This document shows, one piece after another, positions 60,450 to 64,000 of a stretch of 64,000 bases of DNA. This stretch comes from Planctomycetota bacterium. Its GTDB lineage: Bacteria > Planctomycetota > Phycisphaerae > UBA1845 > UTPLA1. Location of the stretch: the NCBI GenBank assembly GCA_016712275.1, contig JADJRI010000006.1:62001-126000 (forward strand), given 5' to 3'. The first letter of the stretch is position 1; each line of letters starts with the position of its first letter. The translations under genes and the position numbers were made by a program. A model generated the notes under the pieces. That model saw only the letters and a list, made by a program, of their open reading frames with translations. It ran no database searches and was not told the DNA's origin.

Positions 60450-63333
60450 ATGAATCGTTGCAATTTGCGAAACTGTACAATCGCTGCCGCTTTGGCGGCG
60501 GGACTTTTTGCGGCCGTGCGACCCACGTTCGGCGACGGCGCCTGTCTTCGCGTAAGCATTCTGAACGGCACGCCCACCTGCACGGTCACGGCCGACCAGG
60601 CGGCGTGCGAATCCGTCGTCAACAGCTTTTATTTTGGCGATGGATCCACTTGTGCCGACGTGCCGGATATCTATTACACCCATCCGGACGGCGGACAAGT
60701 CAACCTCAGCGGCGCGACGCTCTTTGCCAATTTCTTTGAGCTGCCCGGCGTTTCGAATGACGCAATAAACGTCGATGGTGACACAATCCCGTGTAGCGGC
60801 GACCCGATGAGCGGCTTTGCCGATACAAACTGCGACACGTTTTCCGACGGCATCGATCGACTCGCCCCGACATTCACCTGCGGCCTCAAGTGGCACGGCC
60901 AGTGGCTGATTCAGTATCGATCTGTCGGTTCGGGCAACGGTCTTGCCGAATTCGTCGATTACCAACTACTCGGCCGCATTCCCTCGACGATCCCGACCGA
61001 GCTTGGCGTTCTCAACGGAATTCGCTTCGCCGGCGCCGGTATCATCACGCCCGGCGTTCCTTATCAGTGCCCGGCCAACTGCTTCCCGCCACTCAATTCC
61101 GCTGACATGAATTGCAACGGAATTGTGGAAGGCGACGACATCCAGGGATTTGTCGATGCAGTGTTTTTCGCGACGGGCTGCGATATCGATCGCGCGGACT
61201 TGAATGAAGACTCCCTTCTCGATGCCTTTGACGTGCCTCAGTTTGTCGACTGCGTCCTGACGGGCGGCCTGAATTGCGGCCGGGCGATCAACGTCACAAC
61301 AACCTCGGGAGACACTGAGCGGAATGAAAGCAACACACCGGTCTGCCCCGAGTCCATCGACATCGCCAACATGGACGTGCCCACGAAGTGGTTTGTTCTC
61401 GCGCCGGGCGGCACGGCCGTGTGGAATCGAAAGCCGACGTTCGATGGCTACGGCAACAATCCAAATGGTTCCTCCGACACGGGTTTTTCCAACAAGCTCA
61501 AGCCACTCAGTCGTGTCGATCAGCAAGGCCAGGAAGTCACTCTGAATGTGAATACGGCCGTTCCGGATGCCAATACAGTTTATGACACAACTGTTGCTTA
61601 TTCGCCGGTCGTCCCCATTGCCAACCGGGGCACCGGTCTCGAAAATGTCACATTCACTGACTTGCAGTATTCCTTCGTTACGGGCCGAATGCCCAGCGGC
61701 GAAAACCTTGTCGTTAACTGCCGCGACGTCGGCTCCGGCACGCGTAATGCATGGAGCAACGGAATCGGCGTTGATCCAAGCTGGGCTTCCGGCGACAATC
61801 TCGGCAACCAGACGACCGGTTCAAGCAATACGAACGTCGGCCCCAACACGCGGGCGACACAGTGCGGCAGTTCGAGCCACTCCGAGAATGCGGCACAGCA
61901 ACGAAGGCTCTGTCTGGGCTACACCGGCATTTTCGGCACAGATCGCGCGGCTGCGGATGCGGTCAGCGGCAATTACGAAATCCTGAATGTCAAAAAAGAC
62001 GTGTCCGGCGGCACCAACTTTGTTCGTTGCACGGTCGATTCCGTTCTCGACAACAGCGACCCCAGCACCGGCTGGCAAATCGGCGGCTCGCAAACGCTTG
62101 CGCCACGCGGTGATTACAACAGCGGCATCAATGGCAACACCAACCCGCCCATGGAGCGCGCGGCGCCCCGGGATTACATGCGCAATCTCACCGGAAGCAT
62201 TCAGAATTACATTAATTCGGGTGCCGCTCCGGAATTCAACCGCCTGCCGAAGTGCTTGTACTGAGCTTCATCCTCGACGTGGGTGTCGATACCACGCCCG
62301 TGTTGACGGACCCGCTCGACTACCAGCCGACGAGTGGCTTCGATCAGCTCATTCAAGACGACGTTCGGGCGCTCAACATTACGAGCGTTCCTGATTACGG
62401 CACGGTCTTTCCTGGCGACGGCGGACGCGTGCCGGCCCGCAATGTGCTTACACTGCCCGCGACCTATAGTGACGGCAGCGTTCAGAATTACCTCGACAGC
62501 ACCGGGCGCAGCCACCATTGGTTCCGGCGGGCGACTCTTCCCGCATGAAGATCCAGGGCGACTTCAACGTCGATGGCGATCGCGATCTGGATGACATCGC
62601 CCCGATGCTCGCGGCATTACAGAATCCCCGCACATTCGAATCGGCCGATGCGGCGATCAATCCGGGGAACTACATCATTCCGGAAATCCTCGGCGACTTC
62701 GACAGCGATGGCAACTTTAACCATCTCGACGTTCGCTACTATGCGGATGGTCTGGCACTTGACGCCGGCTCCTTGAACCGCAAGCAGGGCTTCGTCGAAG
62801 CCGACACCGAGTGGGCTGCGCTCACGTCGCCCGGCAACTTCTTCTTCACAGACACGACGAAAGTCCCGTCGGCCACCACGCTCATCACCGGCACCTATGC
62901 CGCCGGCGATGCCCGCGGCGACGTGGCCGGCAACACCGTTCTCCGCGGCGCCCAGCCCCGCGGCCAGGACTATGTTGTGAATCACACGGACATCGAATAC
63001 GTCCGCGCGAATTTCTACAGCGGCGCCTGGGGATCGAACCTCGACAACCACTTCGACAAGGATCTCAGCGCCGACATGAACGGCGACATGGTCGTCGATA
63101 ACGCCGACGTGGTCGAAATCGTCGAGAACATTCTCGACACCCAGATGGGCGATCTCGATCTCAATGGCACGATTGATTGCGGCGATCTCACGACGCTCGG
63201 CGTTAACATCGGATTGGCAAGCGGCGCGACTTATGCCCAGGGCGATCTCGACGGCGACGGCAATGTCGATAACGACGACATGGCCATTGCCTGTGCGAAT
63301 TGCCCGACGTGCTCCGGCACCTGCTGCCCTTGA
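60450..63333 (+). CDS. Large exported dockerin-repeat protein (two frame breaks)
   Basis: ATG 60450 follows GGGAGGA. The signal peptide is CTIAAALAAGLFAAVRPTF. After about 230 residues come two dockerin-like repeats (ADMNCNGIVEGDDIQGFVDA, ADLNEDSLLDAFDVPQFVDC) and a long Asn/Gly/Thr-rich region. The frame breaks at about 62250-62258 (LSFILDVGVDTTPVLTDPLD follows) and again at about 62510-62520. The C-terminal third has further EF-hand-like repeats: GDFNVDGDRDLDDIAPMLAA, GDFDSDGNFNHLDVRYY, ADMNGDMVVDNADVVEIV, GDLDLNGTIDCGDLTTL and GDLDGDGNVDNDDMAIA. The end is Cys-rich (CPTCSGTCCP). About 960 residues in total. Surface or extracellular; function unknown. Confidence 0.72.
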
Positions 63334-63394
63334 TTCGCTGAATTCGTGAAGTGAGGGGACCGAGGCAAACTCGGACAAATTATTGGATCGAAGA

Positions 63395-63415
63395 GGGTCG
63401 GCCCAGCGCCGGCCC
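63395..63415 (+). terminator. Rho-independent terminator after dockerin-repeat gene
   Basis: GGGTCGGC (63395-63402) pairs with GCCGGCCC (63408-63415), one G-T pair, followed by TTTTCATTTTT. A good terminator. Confidence 0.85.
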
Positions 63416-63466
63416 TTTTCATTTTTCCGGAATGCGAGCCGATGCAATTGCCCTCCAAAACCTCGG

Positions 63467-63495
63467 TTGACTTTCACAAATGCAGATATTATACT
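63467..63495 (+). promoter_or_regulatory. Sigma70-type promoter with ArsR-like operator
   Basis: TTGACT (63467-63472) and TATACT (63490-63495) are separated by 17 bases, close to the consensus. An inverted repeat ATGCA...TGCAT (63480-63500, with inner TAT/ATA symmetry) covers the -10 element, a usual place for an ArsR-family repressor to block transcription. The expected start point is near 63502. Confidence 0.7.
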
Positions 63496-63498
63496 TGC

Positions 63499-63963
63499 AT
63501 GGTGACGCAAATGAACAAGAATCAACATTTAACCCCCAAACAGGCCTCCCGCCGCATCGGGCAGATCGATTCGGCCCTCGTGCCCGGCCTCTTCAAGGCC
63601 CTCTGCGATCCGACGCGATCCAGACTTCTCGCCTGCCTGGCCAAGTGCGGCCGCGCATGTTCGGTGGGGGAGGTGGCCGAGTGCTGCAGTGTGGATTTCT
63701 CGGTTGTCTCGCGGCACCTCGCATTGCTGGCGAGAGCCGGCGTGCTGGAATCTCAAAAGCAGGGCCGCACAGTGAACTACATTGTTCGTTACTCAGACAT
63801 CGCCGCATCGCTTCGATCGCTGGCCGATGCATTCGAACAGTGTTGTCCGGCCGATGCATGCAGTGCCGGTGAAGGATGTTGTGCCGCCCCTCAGGCAGAA
63901 CCTGGTACCCGCAATGTGCGGCCTTCGAACGGCAGTAACCTATCTCGACGTGGGAGCAAATAA
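63499..63963 (+). CDS. arsR: ArsR/SmtB family metalloregulator
   Basis: About 155 residues with a winged helix-turn-helix: LVPGLFKALCDPTRSRLLAC, SVGEVAECCSVDFSVVSRHL (recognition helix, with the Cys pair of arsenic sensors) and the wing KQGRTVNYIV. The C-terminus is Cys-rich (EQCCPADACSAGEGCC), consistent with thiol metal or metalloid binding. The promoter and operator overlap the N-terminal codons. The predicted transcript start at about 63502 makes ATG 63511 as likely a start as ATG 63499. It likely represses itself and the gene that follows. The exact metal is not determined. Confidence 0.85.
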   Translation: MVTQMNKNQHLTPKQASRRIGQIDSALVPGLFKALCDPTRSRLLACLAKCGRACSVGEVAECCSVDFSVVSRHLALLARAGVLESQKQGRTVNYIVRYSDIAASLRSLADAFEQCCPADACSAGEGCCAAPQAEPGTRNVRPSNGSNLSRRGSK

Positions 63964-63966
63964 GTC

Positions 63967-64000
63967 ATGGAAATCTCAAACATCATCGATTCGAATTCCT
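63967..64000 (+). CDS. Start of a further gene in the arsR operon (truncated)
   Basis: ATG at 63967, three bases after the arsR stop (63961-63963). Only eleven codons (MEISNIIDSNS) are visible. Tight spacing suggests co-transcription with arsR. Not identified; arsenic or metal resistance would fit the context. Confidence 0.5.
   Translation, partial: MEISNIIDSNS

Overview
The window reads as chromosomal DNA of a planctomycete-like bacterium (Planctomycetota, possibly Phycisphaerae; inferred, not proven). It is GC-rich and has LPS genes (kdsC, a giant LptC-like protein). Several exported proteins end in dockerin-like Asp/Asn-Gly-Asp repeats. There is a prepilin of the planctomycete H-X9-DG type next to a PilB/GspE ATPase, many signal-peptide proteins, and REP-like palindromes of a kind common in this phylum. 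Most of the window is ordinary chromosome; the accessory parts are a tRNA-Ser-linked remnant (29.5-30.5 kb) and a RAYT/REP locus (39.4-40.5 kb).

Layout. 0-5 kb: LPS genes on the minus strand. 5-8.4 kb: an exported FG-GAP propeller fused to a D-Ala-D-Ala carboxypeptidase-like domain and dockerin repeats. 8.4-16 kb: dUTPase, a glycosyltransferase, a lipoprotein, two envelope proteins in an operon with cinA, and a subtilase. 16-29 kb: a glycan-breakdown neighbourhood (GH38, GH20, a GH5-like enzyme, a sodium/solute symporter, CutC). 29.5-30.5 kb: tRNA-Ser(UGA) followed by fused pieces of a tyrosine integrase and a restriction enzyme. 30.8-33.6 kb: MmgE/PrpD and an MBL-fold hydrolase. 33.9-42.6 kb: fatty-acid or butanoate oxidation genes (two acyl-CoA dehydrogenases, thiolase, 3-hydroxyacyl-CoA dehydrogenase, enoyl-CoA hydratase), interrupted by a DUF5678/retropepsin pair, a His/Asp/Arg-repeat lipoprotein and the RAYT/REP locus. 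42.6-49.4 kb: exported proteins of unknown role, a lipoprotein methyltransferase, two PQQ-like propellers and truA. 49.5-55 kb: glycosyltransferase, SulP transporter, a PH-domain protein and hpt. 55.3-60.3 kb: response regulator-GGDEF, PilB/GspE and prepilin. 60.4-63.3 kb: a large exported dockerin-repeat protein. The window ends with an ArsR regulator and the start of its downstream gene.

The main caveat is that at least seventeen genes, including housekeeping genes (truA, hpt, gspE), are broken by small indels, several in short homopolymers. The conserved protein continues in another frame each time. This pattern points to residual indel errors in the assembly rather than real gene decay, so such genes are given here as single CDS spans with the break located. 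The most interesting biology is the RAYT with its REP hairpin array (compensatory stem changes between copies), the FG-GAP/S11 fusion, the tRNA-linked integrase/restriction chimera, and several odd envelope proteins.
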